A stretch of DNA of 64,000 nt from Indolivaga capnocytophagoides DSM 22835 (GTDB lineage: Bacteria; Bacteroidota; Bacteroidia; Bacteroidales; Dysgonomonadaceae), in the NCBI RefSeq assembly GCF_000426485.1, contig NZ_AUFL01000009.1, positions 1 to 64,000 on the forward strand, written 5' to 3'. Both the position numbers and the translations under genes were made by a program. The notes beneath the pieces were generated by a model that saw only the letters and a list, made by a program, of their open reading frames with translations, searched no databases and was not told the origin of the DNA. Position 1 is the stretch's first letter. Each line of letters opens with the position of its first letter. This document shows, piece by piece, positions 27,230 through 36,450 of the stretch.

Positions 27230-27298
27230 ATTTTCCTGTGGAAATTTGTTTCTTTGGAAAATATTATTTTCCTTTGCTGTATATTTCCAATGGAAAAT
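27230..27298 (+). promoter_or_regulatory. Efflux-operon promoter with three MarR-like palindromes
   Basis: TTTG (27245-27248), 20 nt, and TTCCTTTG (27269-27276) make a promoter with start near 27283. Three palindromes surround it: ATTTTCC-tgt-GGAAATT (27230-27246), GGAAAATATTATTTTCC in the spacer (27256-27272), and ATTTCCAATGGAAAAT (27283-27298) at the start point. The last one has the same distance from an identical TTCCTTTG box as the operator in front of the marR gene at 39159. Confidence 0.7.
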
Positions 27299-27320
27299 AA
27301 AATAAACGATAATAAAGAAC

Positions 27321-28640
27321 ATGATAAAAATGAAAAGAGCGATAATTATTACATTAAGTGTGATTTGGCTTGGCTTCTCTATCCAGGCGCAAAATTCACC
27401 ATACATCACCGTTGATAAAGCTGTAGAAATAGCAGTGAAAAATAACAGTAATGTGAAAATGTCCGATTTAGATGGCAAAGTAGCGAATGCAAATTATCAT
27501 CAAACAGATGCCGTATTCCTTCCTCAAATTACGGTAGGGTATACTGCTTTAAGTACCAATAATCCATTGAATGCATTTGGCTTTTTGCTACAACAAGAAT
27601 CTGTTACAGCTATGGATTTCGATCCTGCCAAGCTAAACAATCCGGGAGCCAGCCAAAATTACAGTACGCAGGTAGAGGCTAAGCTACCATTGCTGAATAT
27701 GGACATGATTTATGCACGGAAAGGGGCAAAAGCTAACGAAGAAGTCTATAGACATAAGGTCGAACGAACTAAAGAATATATTGAGTTTGAAGTGCGAAAA
27801 GCATATACTCAATTACAAATGTCGTATCAGGCTCGAAACATTCTTCAAAAATCATTAGATGATGTGAAACAAATACATCAATCAGTTTCCAATTTTTATA
27901 ATCAAGGATTAGTTCAAAAATCGGATGTGTTGAATGCTCAGGTACAGGTGAATACGATTGAGGCAGCCCTGGCAAAAGCTGAAAGTAATATACATAATGC
28001 TTCCGACGGGCTACGGCTTTTGATGGGACAGGATGCTAACGATGAAGTGTATACAACAGATTCCTTGTCCCAACAGATGAGCCTGTATCAAGCCGCTGAA
28101 CTTTCATCTTTTCGTTCCGATATAATGGCGTTAAACAAGGCTGTGAATGCAACTGATATGATGGTAAAATCGTCACAAATGGCATTCCTGCCACGTATCA
28201 ATGCTTTCGGTTCGTATGGACTGAATGATTCTAAAGCCTTCAAATTCCGTAATGATTCTTATTTGGTAGGTATAAATCTAAGCTGGACAATATTTTCCGG
28301 CAATCAGAATCGGAGTAAGATGAAGTCTGCACAATTTCAACGTGATAAAATGCAAGAAGAGCTCAATCTGCACATCAAAAAAGAAGAACTGGAGCTAAAT
28401 AAAACTAAGCGAGATCTGACCGATTTGCAAATAGAGATAAACAAGCAAAATACAAGTGTAGGGCAAGCCGACGAAGCCTTACGTATTCTAACCAATCGCC
28501 ATCATGAAGGTTTAGCCAGCACCACTGACCTGTTGATGGCTCAAGCGCAACTTTCGCAACAGAAACTCCTGCTATCACAGTCCATCATGTCATATAATAT
28601 CACAGAGGCATACCTCAATTTTTTATCAAAGACGAAATAA
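27321..28640 (+). CDS. TolC-family outer-membrane efflux protein
   Basis: The 439-aa protein (an alternative ATG lies at 27330) has a signal peptide ending near IQAQ. Paired long helical coiled-coil regions with repeated motifs (LRLLMGQ, RHHEGLASTTDLLMAQAQLSQ, and VNFF-type SVSNFYNQGLVQKSDVLNAQVQV) define the TolC trimeric outer-membrane channel family. It is the first gene of a TolC-adaptor-RND operon and lies 38 bp from the predicted transcription start. The pump's substrate is not evident from this subunit. Confidence 0.88.
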   Translation: MIKMKRAIIITLSVIWLGFSIQAQNSPYITVDKAVEIAVKNNSNVKMSDLDGKVANANYHQTDAVFLPQITVGYTALSTNNPLNAFGFLLQQESVTAMDFDPAKLNNPGASQNYSTQVEAKLPLLNMDMIYARKGAKANEEVYRHKVERTKEYIEFEVRKAYTQLQMSYQARNILQKSLDDVKQIHQSVSNFYNQGLVQKSDVLNAQVQVNTIEAALAKAESNIHNASDGLRLLMGQDANDEVYTTDSLSQQMSLYQAAELSSFRSDIMALNKAVNATDMMVKSSQMAFLPRINAFGSYGLNDSKAFKFRNDSYLVGINLSWTIFSGNQNRSKMKSAQFQRDKMQEELNLHIKKEELELNKTKRDLTDLQIEINKQNTSVGQADEALRILTNRHHEGLASTTDLLMAQAQLSQQKLLLSQSIMSYNITEAYLNFLSKTK

Positions 28641-28662
28641 TAAACAAAACCTATAAATAGAT

Positions 28663-29745
28663 ATGAAAACTTTAAGAAATGTATTTTTAGTAATAGTAGG
28701 TATCTCGGCTTTCTATTCCTGCTCTTCATCCAACAAGCCCGAGGATAAAGATAGAACCATAGTGAAAGTCGAAGTTTACACTCCAACTCAGTCATCTAAC
28801 GAAGGCTTTTATCTTAGTGGTGAGGTCACAGCCAAGCAAACGGCCAATATCAGCACTCGTATGATGGGTTATATAACCAAAATATATGTGAAACCAGGCG
28901 ACAAAGTAGCGTCAGGGCAACTCCTCGTATCTATTAGCAGCGATGATATTCTGGCAAAAAAAGCACAGGTACAGGCTATGATTACCGAAGCTGAAGCCGC
29001 GTCAAAGAATGCGCAGCGTGATTATGAGCGTTTCAAAACACTGCGCAGCCAAAACAGTGTATCAGACAAGGAACTCGAAGATGTGTCTTTGCAAAACACA
29101 TCGATGAATGCGAAAGTGCAGATGGCTCGCCAGCAGATGAACGAAATAAATGCAATGCTTTCCTACACCAATATACGCGCACCATTCTCGGGAGTGGTAA
29201 CACAAAAAATGCTGGACGAAGGCAGTATGGCAAACCCAGGAATGCCTATTCTGACGATTGAGCAGAGTGGCGAATTACAAATCGTAGCATCCATTCCCGA
29301 AAACTATATACCGTATGTCAAAATAGGAGATGTTGCCAAAATAGAGTTGAAATCATTAGGCACAACTATTGATGGAAAAGTATCGGAGCTTAGTCCGTCG
29401 GCATTCCGTACAGGGGGACAATATTCGATGAAGTTAGCTATCGACGCAAAAGATAAAACTAATATCCGCTCCGGCATGTATGTCAATATTTTGATACCGA
29501 ATAAAACAGGAGAGGATATCTCTTCTAAAATTATGTTGGATAAAAACTCAATTGTTTATCGTGACCAACTGACAGGAGTATATGTAATAGACGATCAGAA
29601 TCAAGCTAATCTTCGCTGGATACGTTTAGGTAAGACAATCGGCAATCAGGTAGAAGTACTTTCCGGCTTGAGCCAAAATGACAGAATTGTATCTAAAGCC
29701 GAAGGCAAATTATATAACGGAGTAAAAGTATCTGTAAATAAGTAA
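28663..29745 (+). CDS. RND efflux periplasmic adaptor (HlyD/MFP lipoprotein)
   Basis: The 360-aa protein has a signal with lipobox AFYSC (Cys20). A barrel-sandwich half-motif GYITKIYVKPGDKVASGQLLVSI and its partner YTNIRAPFSGVVTQKMLDEGSM flank a hairpin of about 90 helical residues; beta-barrel and membrane-proximal domains follow. This is the standard membrane fusion protein. It lies 22 bp after the tolC gene and 4 bp before the permease gene. Confidence 0.9.
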   Translation: MKTLRNVFLVIVGISAFYSCSSSNKPEDKDRTIVKVEVYTPTQSSNEGFYLSGEVTAKQTANISTRMMGYITKIYVKPGDKVASGQLLVSISSDDILAKKAQVQAMITEAEAASKNAQRDYERFKTLRSQNSVSDKELEDVSLQNTSMNAKVQMARQQMNEINAMLSYTNIRAPFSGVVTQKMLDEGSMANPGMPILTIEQSGELQIVASIPENYIPYVKIGDVAKIELKSLGTTIDGKVSELSPSAFRTGGQYSMKLAIDAKDKTNIRSGMYVNILIPNKTGEDISSKIMLDKNSIVYRDQLTGVYVIDDQNQANLRWIRLGKTIGNQVEVLSGLSQNDRIVSKAEGKLYNGVKVSVNK

Positions 29746-29749
29746 AATT

Positions 29750-32700
29750 ATGGAAAACGGAATTTCAGGAAAAATAGCCGGAGCGTTTATCAAGTCAAAA
29801 TTGAGTATCCTGCTCATGTTTGCCTTTATGCTCTTAGGACTGTTCAGCATATATTTCATTCCGCGCGAAGAAGAGCCTCAAATAGAAGTCCCTATGGCGG
29901 ATATTATGATTGGTTATCCCGGGGCAACACCTCAGGAAGTAGAATCGGGAGTAATACAACCTATCGAAAAGATCATTTCGAATATCAAAGGGGTAGAGCA
30001 TGTATATTCTACCTCTATGAATGGTATGGGTATGCTTACTGTACAATTCTTTGTGGGTGAAGATGTCGAGCGTTCGTTGGTTAAGCTCTACAATGAGATG
30101 ATGAAGAATATGGATCGTATGCCACAAGGCGCAACTATGCCTTTGGTGAAATCGCGAGCCATAGACGATGTTCCTGCATTAGCTTTCACTCTTTGGAGTG
30201 ATAAGATGGGCGATTATCAGATACGTCAGGTAGCAGAAGTGGTTGGCAACGAAATAAAGAAAATACCGGATGTAGCACAAGTCAATGTTGTAGGAGGACA
30301 GAGCCGTCAGGTAAAGGTCATGCTCGATAAGGATAAAATGGCACAGAGTAAACTAGACTTTGGAGCTATAACCCAAACTCTACAAGCGAACAATGCCCAA
30401 ATGCAAAGCGGAAATATCGTAACAGGCGATATGGTTTATTCAGTGCAAACAGGCAATTTTTTTACCAATGTGGAAGAAGTGAAAAATCTGATTGTCGGAA
30501 CAAATGATAATCAACCGGTCTATCTGTATCAAATCGCAGAAGTAGAAGACGGCCCCGAAGTCCCTAAACAATATGTTTCGTTTGGATATGGTGCTGCGTC
30601 GGGCGATAAAAAAGCGGATATGCCCGATGACTATTCTGCCGTAACTATTTCCATTGCTAAGAAAAAAGGTGCAGACGCCATGAAGCTGGCAGAGGTAGTG
30701 ATCAACAAAGTAGAGCATCTGAAAAAAGATGTTATCACTAATGATATACATGTTGACGTTACCCGTAACTACGGAGAAACGGCATCACATAAAGTATCCG
30801 AATTGCTTTTTCACTTGTCTATTGCCATTGTGGTAGTAACCCTGTTTGTGATGTTGGCAATGGGCTGGCGTGGCGGATTGGTAGTATTTCTTTCCGTGCC
30901 TGTAACGTTTGCCCTGACTCTTTTTGCTTATTACTTCTTGGGATATACACTCAATCGTATTACACTGTTTGCTTTGGTGTTTGTTACAGGTATTGTTGTG
31001 GATGACTCCATTGTGATTGCGGAAAATATGCACCGTCACTTCAAGATGAAGAAACTACCACCGTTACAAGCTGCGCTATATGCTATCAATGAGGTAGGGA
31101 ATCCGACTATCTTGGCAACGCTGACTGTTATCGCTGCCGTACTGCCCATGGCATTCGTATCGGGAATGATGGGTCCATATATGAGTCCGATGCCTATAGG
31201 TGCATCCATAGCCATGATTTTCTCTTTACTGGTAGCTCTGACATTGACTCCATATTTCGGCTATTTATTCTTAAGACATAAAGATAAAAAAGGAGAAGAA
31301 CACGAAAGTGAAGAAAAAGAAACAGATTTGCACGAAACGAAAATATACAAATTATATGCTAAAATAGTAACACCGTTTTTGGAAAGCAGAAAACGCCGCT
31401 GGACATTTATGATTGGCTTAACTGTCGTTTTACTAGGATCGTTTGTGTTGTTTTATACAAAATCTGTTCCGGTAAAAATGTTGCCTTTCGACAATAAGAA
31501 TGAATTTCAAGTAGTGATAGATATGCCGGAGGGAACGACATTGGAACGTACTGCCGCCGTAGCTAAAGAATTAGCTGTGTATATCAGTCGGAATGATAAG
31601 GTAACGAATTATCAAACTTATGTGGGAACATCCGCTCCTATCAGCTTTAACGGGTTGGTTCGCCATTATGATATGCGCATGGGTGATAATGTGGCCGATA
31701 TACAAGTCAACCTTGTTGATAAAGGAGAACGTAGTGAACAGAGTCATGATATAGCTACATCAGTGCGTGCCGATTTGCAAGCTATCGGTAAAAAATACAA
31801 TGCCAATGTAAAAGTGGTGGAAGTTCCTCCGGGTCCTCCTGTCATGTCTACCATTGCAGCCGAAGTATATGGCCCTGACTATGAACAACAAATAGCTGTA
31901 GCCAAACAGGTGAAAGATCTGTTGGCGCAAACTGACAATGTAGTCGATGTGGATTGGTCGGTAGAAGATGCTCAGACCGAATATAAATTTGAGGTGGATA
32001 AAGACAAAGCGATGAAATTGGGCATTCCGAATGCGCAAGTGGTTCAGAATATGAGAGCGGCTTTGTCGGGTATGTCCGTGGGTGTGTTGCATCAACCTGC
32101 GTCTGTCAATCAAGTTGGTATTATCCTTCAATTTCCTGAAAAAGAGAAATCTACTATTGAAGATGTATTAAGCCTAAAAGTGGTGAGTCAACAAGGAATG
32201 GCTATTCCTGTAGGCGATTTAGTGAAGGTTACAAAAGGAGAAAAAGAAAAGAGTATTCATCGCAAAGATCAGAAGCGTGTAGTGTATATATTAACCGAAG
32301 TTGCAGGAAGTTTGGAAAGTCCGATATATCCTATTACGGAAGTGTCTGATAGATTATCGCAGGTAAAACTTCCCGAAGGATATACTTTGTCGGAAGAATA
32401 TAGTGAGCAACCAAAATATGAAGACAACTTTTCCTTAAAGTGGGATGGCGAATGGCAGATAACATATGAGGTATTCCGTGATTTGGGGCTGGCTTTTCTA
32501 TTTGTACTGATCATTATCTATGTGCTGATTGTGGCTTGGTTTCAAAACTTTATTACACCCTTGGTACAATTGGCAGCTATACCGTTATCCTTGATTGGTA
32601 TCATATTCGGGCATTGGATTATGGGAGCTTACTTTAGTGCTCCGTCAATGATTGGGTTTATAGCTCTTGCCGGAATCATGGTGCGAAATTCGGTATTACT

Positions 32701-32950
32701 TATCGACTTTATCGACATACGGCTCAAAGACGGCATCCCGTTGAAACAGGCTGTTATCGAAGCAGGGGCTGTACGTACAACGCCTATAGTTTTGACAGCA
32801 GGAGGTGTAGTTCTGGGGGCTATTGTAATTCTGTTCGATCCTATATTTCAAGGTCTGGCAATCTCGCTGATGGGAGGAACAATAACCTCTACCGTACTTA
32901 CATTGATTGTAGTACCACTACTGTATTATAAAATGTTGAAAAGAAAGTAA
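29750..32950 (+). CDS. RND-family efflux permease (AcrB-like)
   Basis: The 1066-aa inner-membrane proton/drug antiporter has an N-terminal helix (SILLMFAFMLLGLFSIYFIPREEEPQ) and two duplicated halves with large periplasmic loops. TM4 has the proton-relay aspartates in GIVVDDSIVIAEN, typical of hydrophobe/amphiphile rather than heavy-metal RND pumps (which carry a different TM4 motif). The second half ends SMIGFIALAGIMVRNSVLLIDFI and GGVVLGAIVILFDPIFQGLA. Length is normal for the family. Substrate unknown; the MarR-type operators and redox-thiol genes nearby suggest response to an electrophile or sulfur stress. Confidence 0.9.
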   Translation: MENGISGKIAGAFIKSKLSILLMFAFMLLGLFSIYFIPREEEPQIEVPMADIMIGYPGATPQEVESGVIQPIEKIISNIKGVEHVYSTSMNGMGMLTVQFFVGEDVERSLVKLYNEMMKNMDRMPQGATMPLVKSRAIDDVPALAFTLWSDKMGDYQIRQVAEVVGNEIKKIPDVAQVNVVGGQSRQVKVMLDKDKMAQSKLDFGAITQTLQANNAQMQSGNIVTGDMVYSVQTGNFFTNVEEVKNLIVGTNDNQPVYLYQIAEVEDGPEVPKQYVSFGYGAASGDKKADMPDDYSAVTISIAKKKGADAMKLAEVVINKVEHLKKDVITNDIHVDVTRNYGETASHKVSELLFHLSIAIVVVTLFVMLAMGWRGGLVVFLSVPVTFALTLFAYYFLGYTLNRITLFALVFVTGIVVDDSIVIAENMHRHFKMKKLPPLQAALYAINEVGNPTILATLTVIAAVLPMAFVSGMMGPYMSPMPIGASIAMIFSLLVALTLTPYFGYLFLRHKDKKGEEHESEEKETDLHETKIYKLYAKIVTPFLESRKRRWTFMIGLTVVLLGSFVLFYTKSVPVKMLPFDNKNEFQVVIDMPEGTTLERTAAVAKELAVYISRNDKVTNYQTYVGTSAPISFNGLVRHYDMRMGDNVADIQVNLVDKGERSEQSHDIATSVRADLQAIGKKYNANVKVVEVPPGPPVMSTIAAEVYGPDYEQQIAVAKQVKDLLAQTDNVVDVDWSVEDAQTEYKFEVDKDKAMKLGIPNAQVVQNMRAALSGMSVGVLHQPASVNQVGIILQFPEKEKSTIEDVLSLKVVSQQGMAIPVGDLVKVTKGEKEKSIHRKDQKRVVYILTEVAGSLESPIYPITEVSDRLSQVKLPEGYTLSEEYSEQPKYEDNFSLKWDGEWQITYEVFRDLGLAFLFVLIIIYVLIVAWFQNFITPLVQLAAIPLSLIGIIFGHWIMGAYFSAPSMIGFIALAGIMVRNSVLLIDFIDIRLKDGIPLKQAVIEAGAVRTTPIVLTAGGVVLGAIVILFDPIFQGLAISLMGGTITSTVLTLIVVPLLYYKMLKRK

Positions 32951-32951
32951 A

Positions 32952-33269
32952 ATGATTATGAAGCTATTAGTTGTATTAAGTATAAAAGAGTATCAGGAGC
33001 AGGTAGCAAGCCTACTCCAAGATGCCGGAGTGAAACGATTCAGTGTGACCAATATCACTGGCTATAAAAAGAAAGAGGAAAATTTGGGCTGGTTTGCGGC
33101 TAATGCGAGCAATGCTAAAACAAACTCTATAATGCTTTTCAGCTTTGTGACAAAAGAAATTGCTGATAATGCTATTACAGAGATTGACAGTTGTAATATT
33201 GAAACGAATAATCCTTTTCCTGTACATGCTTTTGTCCTTGATGTAGAAAACTTCTCTAAATTGATTTGA
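32952..33269 (+). CDS. Small PII-like protein linked to efflux operon
   Basis: The 105-aa protein starts MIMKLLVVLSIKEYQEQVASLLQDAG (a second ATG at 32958) and alternates strands and helices as in ferredoxin-like PII/DUF3240-type proteins that accompany RND pumps. The end reads NPFPVHAFVLDVENF. It begins 2 bp after the permease stop and its own end overlaps the next gene. Family recognition is by pattern only; a ligand or regulatory role for the pump is inferred. Confidence 0.55.
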   Translation: MIMKLLVVLSIKEYQEQVASLLQDAGVKRFSVTNITGYKKKEENLGWFAANASNAKTNSIMLFSFVTKEIADNAITEIDSCNIETNNPFPVHAFVLDVENFSKLI

Positions 33270-33271
33270 TT

Positions 33272-33460
33272 ATGAAACGTGAATATATTATCCGTATAGT
33301 AGCAGGCACAATGGTTCTGATTGGTATTTCGTTGGCTTATTTTGTTTCCATCGGATGGCTGTTGTTGCCTGCATTTGTGGGAGTGAATCTGATACAGTCT
33401 TCATTTACTAAATTTTGTCCGTTGGAAATCCTGCTCGATAAATTAAACATTAAACGGTGA
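33272..33460 (+). CDS. DUF2892 (YgaP-type) small membrane protein
   Basis: The 62-aa protein from ATG 33272 has two membrane helices (IIRIVAGTMVLIGISLAYF, GWLLLPAFVGVNLIQSS) and the characteristic end FTKFCPLEILLDKL of the YgaP-like DUF2892 family, often fused or linked to rhodanese. It is the last gene of the efflux operon. Its presence ties the pump to sulfur-transfer functions, since a second DUF2892 gene is in the rhodanese-thioredoxin operon at 36202-36450. Confidence 0.75.
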   Translation: MKREYIIRIVAGTMVLIGISLAYFVSIGWLLLPAFVGVNLIQSSFTKFCPLEILLDKLNIKR

Positions 33461-33479
33461 ATTGATTAATAAGTTTCTG

Positions 33480-33524
33480 AGAGAGCAAAACCGAATTCTG
33501 AAATCGTCTTTTGCTCTCTTTTTT
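33480..33524 (+). terminator. Intrinsic terminator of the efflux operon
   Basis: AGAGAGCAAAA (33480-33490) pairs perfectly with TTTTGCTCTCT (33509-33519), followed by TTTTT. It ends only 4 bp before the next start codon, so phospholipase expression needs a promoter inside the hairpin region or readthrough. Confidence 0.8.
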
Positions 33525-33528
33525 AGAT

Positions 33529-34443
33529 ATGAAAACAATATTTTATATAATAATCGTATTGTTTATCCTCATTATACACATACCCAGGGTCTACTCACAA
33601 GAAAATACGATCTTACAGGTAGATAGTATTTCACTTCGGAATAACTATCTGAATGAGATGCAGTCAATAAATGTATTGAAACATAGACCGATTGAAGTTT
33701 CAGAAGACCTTGTAAGGTCTGTACTAGACAAGCAGGCTCCTTTTGCGGTGTATAAGGATAATTATATGGTAACGGGAATCCCTTTAAACAAATCGGTAAC
33801 CCGTAAAACAGCGGATGCATTCTTCCAGTTTAGTATTCGCCACAGAGTTACCAGAAGCGTCTTGCCATTCAATTCGTTTTTGTACATTATTTATTCTCAA
33901 AAGTCATTCTGGGATATTTATGACAAATCGAGCCCTTTCCGCGATACGAATTACAATCCCGGAATAGGAGTCGGACGCTACATTATCAAAAACAACAAAC
34001 TGAAAGGAGCGGTAATGGTTTCTCTGGAACATGAATCGAATGGAAAAGCAGGAGAAGATTCTCGTAGTTGGAACTATCTGAATCTGTCAGCCAAATATTT
34101 CTATAATATGCGCTTATCGGCTAAAGCTCAAGTGTATCTACCTTATGTGGATGGAGGTAATAATAAAGATTTGTTACGTTATAAAGGTTATGGTATCTTT
34201 TCGGTTAATTATATTGATAGTAAAAATTTATGGTGGTTCAGTCTTAATATAATCCCATGGGATCAGTTTATAAACCCTAATTTACACACATCTTTATCAT
34301 TTAGAGTATCGAAAAATTCAAATCAATACTTAACTTTGGATTATTATGCCGGTTATGGAGAAGGGTTGCTGAATTACAAAAAATATACAAATCAGGTAAG
34401 AATAGGATTTACGATAAAACCGGATTTCTTCAGTGCATATTAA
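33529..34443 (+). CDS. pldA: Outer-membrane phospholipase A (OMPLA-like)
   Basis: The 304-aa protein from ATG 33529 has a signal sequence ending near RVYSQ. The beta-barrel phospholipase A motifs are clear: YSQKSFWDIYDKSSPFRDTNY, and HESNGK with catalytic His168 and Ser170 (counted from this start), then GYGIFSVNY. The fold hydrolyses phospholipids in the outer leaflet when lipid asymmetry is lost. It follows the terminator of the efflux operon directly. A TTG start at 33511 inside the terminator was rejected. Confidence 0.85.
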   Translation: MKTIFYIIIVLFILIIHIPRVYSQENTILQVDSISLRNNYLNEMQSINVLKHRPIEVSEDLVRSVLDKQAPFAVYKDNYMVTGIPLNKSVTRKTADAFFQFSIRHRVTRSVLPFNSFLYIIYSQKSFWDIYDKSSPFRDTNYNPGIGVGRYIIKNNKLKGAVMVSLEHESNGKAGEDSRSWNYLNLSAKYFYNMRLSAKAQVYLPYVDGGNNKDLLRYKGYGIFSVNYIDSKNLWWFSLNIIPWDQFINPNLHTSLSFRVSKNSNQYLTLDYYAGYGEGLLNYKKYTNQVRIGFTIKPDFFSAY

Positions 34444-34453
34444 CAAAAAATGA

Positions 34454-34941
34454 ATGACTATGAATAATAAATGGGACGAAAGTTACAATATGGAAGAATA
34501 CCGCTATGGAGAAGCTCCAAATCTATTCTTCAAGCAAATCATCGATACGCTTCCAACAGGAAAAATTCTTCTTCCGGCTGATGGAGAGGGACGGAATGGT
34601 GTATATGCAACAACAAGGGGATGGAGTGTAGACGCTTTCGACCAAAGCCAGCAAGCTAAAGAAAAAGCCTTGCGTTTGGCCAAAAGAATAGCGTGAATAT
34701 TTCATTCAAAGTGATTGATTTCGAAGATATCTCTGAAAATTATATTGTCGACTCCTATGATGTAATTGCTCTTACCTATGTTCACCTACCGGAACAATTA
34801 AAAGAGAAATATCACAGGTCGTTATTGCCTTTGTTGAAAACCGGAGGGCATATTATTATTGAAGGATTCGGTAAAGAACATGTAAAACATCAGCAACAAA
34901 ACCCATTAGCCGGAGGTCCGCCATATGTGGATATGATGTAA
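34454..34941 (+). pseudogene. SAM-dependent methyltransferase, frameshifted and truncated
   Basis: The two frames join into one TehB-like methyltransferase. The first, from ATG 34454, runs YRYGEAPNLFFKQIIDTLPTGKILLPADGEGRNGVYATTRGW..., with motif I as LLPADGEGRNG, and breaks at about 34693. The second, starting with VNISFKVIDFEDI, continues with DSYDVIALTYVHLP and LLKTGGHIIIEGFGKEH. The second frame ends at VDMM, well before the normal C-terminus. Two lesions make it a pseudogene. It lies 10 bp after pldA. Confidence 0.75.
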
Positions 34942-35326
34942 TGGAATAATTCGCTTGAACACAGAAGGATGTAGTGAACCTATAGAAACTTTATTATCCT
35001 CAGATTAATTATCATATGAAGCCCAAAAGAGTAACCTAAATTCCTTTAAGAAAACTGAATTATATATTGGCTATATTTCGGATCAACTCCGCTTAAATAA
35101 GGTATCTACCGAATAAGTAGATTTTAAAGAAGAAAAAACAATATTGTTTTCAATGTATTCAAGACTTTTACAAAGATAATAAAATTTGCCTAACCTATGA
35201 AATTACACGGAAATTAGATCTTTTATCCAAAATCTAACTTACTAATACGTAGTGGTTCTTGTTGCGTATTTGCAACTTGTTTTATAGTAGAAAAAAGAGA
35301 GAACAAATCGTCAATAGATAAAAATT
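34942..35326. other. 385-bp gap after the broken methyltransferase
   Basis: This probably contains decayed methyltransferase sequence at its left side (a short frame LNTEGCSEPIETLLSSD is visible). A weak hairpin GTTGC/GCAAC lies near 35255-35275. Nothing else was supported. Confidence 0.4.
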
Positions 35327-35704
35327 TTATCTTTTTATAATAGATTCTAGTGTTTGAGGTATATCAAACTCAGCACATTTTATCGATTCAAGTTTCTTCT
35401 TGCCCAGATCAGTCAAAGCAAAATACATCTGGCGCTTATCCTCCTTACCTACAATACGTCTGATAAGCCCTTTCTTTTCGACCGATTTTATCACTTTCGA
35501 TGTATTCGAATTGCTCAATCCCAATACACTAGCCAATTCATTGGATGAATATTTCTGAGCATTCAGCGAACATAGCAGCATCCCTTCGTTCAGTCCAAGA
35601 TCATATAATTGCTGAAAGTTTAACTCAAAGTCATAAATAGCCCGATACACATCCCTGATCTGGCATAATGTTCTTACTTGCGAATTCTTTGTATTGTCTG
35701 CCAT
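35327..35704 (-). CDS. MarR-family regulator (first of two paralogs)
   Basis: The 125-aa protein has a winged-helix MarR fold: SSNELASVLGLSNSNTSKVIKSVEKKGLIRRIVGKEDKRQMYFALT. The last strand-turn GKEDKRQMYF is the wing. It shares clear sequence with the protein at 38800-39159, so the two are paralogs. It has Cys residues in the dimer helix (LCQIR, LLCSL) that could sense redox or persulfide state. It is the last gene of the rhodanese-DUF2892-thioredoxin operon, which it may regulate. Confidence 0.82.
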   Translation of the reverse strand: MADNTKNSQVRTLCQIRDVYRAIYDFELNFQQLYDLGLNEGMLLCSLNAQKYSSNELASVLGLSNSNTSKVIKSVEKKGLIRRIVGKEDKRQMYFALTDLGKKKLESIKCAEFDIPQTLESIIKR

Positions 35705-35728
35705 TTTAGTCTAAATTTATATTTACTG

Positions 35729-36199
35729 TTACTCTTTTAATAAAAGATTATCAATAGCCTCCTTCAGTTGCTGTTTTGGTAATGCTCCTGCACCCATTTG
35801 AGGTTGTCCGGTCATCGGAACAAACAGTAAAGAAGGTATGCTTCTTATCCCAAACGCAGACGCTAGTTCAGGTTCAGTTTCCGTATTTATCTTATAAATA
35901 TATATACGACCTCCGTATTCTGCGGCCAATTCATCCAGCACCGGAGCTATAGCTTTACAAGGGCCACACCAATCAGCATAGAAATCAATCAATGCCGGTT
36001 TATCCCCTAAATATTTCCATTCAGTAGGATTTGTTTCAAAATTAGCAACTTTTGACAAGAATTCTGCTTTTGTTAAATGTATTGTTGTCATTTTATCTTC
36101 TTTTTTAATTGTTTCTTTTGTTTGACTTTTTGTCTCAGCTGTGTTATTACAAGAAATAAGCAATAATGCCACAAGTGGAAGTAGTATTGTATACTTCAT
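35729..36199 (-). CDS. Thioredoxin-like lipoprotein (WCGPC)
   Basis: The 156-aa protein has a lipoprotein signal (LLLISC, Cys17). After a Lys/Thr-rich linker the thioredoxin domain covers about 45-156 with WCGPC (Cys78, Cys81) in FYADWCGPCKAIAPVLDEL and the cis-Pro motif RSIPSLLFV. It should be tethered in the periplasm, unlike cytoplasmic TrxA. Its operon partners (rhodanese, DUF2892) point to sulfur or thiol redox chemistry. Confidence 0.88.
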   Translation of the reverse strand: MKYTILLPLVALLLISCNNTAETKSQTKETIKKEDKMTTIHLTKAEFLSKVANFETNPTEWKYLGDKPALIDFYADWCGPCKAIAPVLDELAAEYGGRIYIYKINTETEPELASAFGIRSIPSLLFVPMTGQPQMGAGALPKQQLKEAIDNLLLKE

Positions 36200-36201
36200 T
36201 T

Positions 36202-36450
36202 TTAATCCGGTTTATATTTTTTTATCTGATCTCCATAAATATTTTCTTTGTACTTATTGTCTGTATAGCACCCTGCGGAGCCACAACAGGAAATATTCAT
36301 AATTGCCTGAAAAAGTAGCAATCCACCTAAAACTAAAAACATATAATCCTTCGTAGATATTGAATAGATAGCTATCAACACTCCCAACAATAAACGAATT
36401 ATCCGGGCTGCATCCCATTTCTTTAATATGCGTTTCATTCTGTTACTCAT
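36202..36450 (-). CDS. DUF2892-like small membrane protein
   Basis: The 82-aa protein from the ATG at 36450 opens MSNRMKRILKKWDAARIIRLLLGVL, has two hydrophobic helices, and has a Cys cluster ISCCGSAGC in the loop, as in YgaP-like proteins. A longer frame to 36474 lies within the rhodanese gene and was rejected. It overlaps the rhodanese stop by 8 nt and sits 2 bp from the thioredoxin gene. A role in membrane-associated sulfur transfer is inferred. Confidence 0.7.
   Translation of the reverse strand: MSNRMKRILKKWDAARIIRLLLGVLIAIYSISTKDYMFLVLGGLLLFQAIMNISCCGSAGCYTDNKYKENIYGDQIKKYKPD

Noticed and set aside
27062-27478. 139-codon hydrophobic frame antisense to DUF134 and tolC
   Set aside because: It lies across two well-supported genes and their promoters and is hydrophobic only because it reads AT-rich control DNA.
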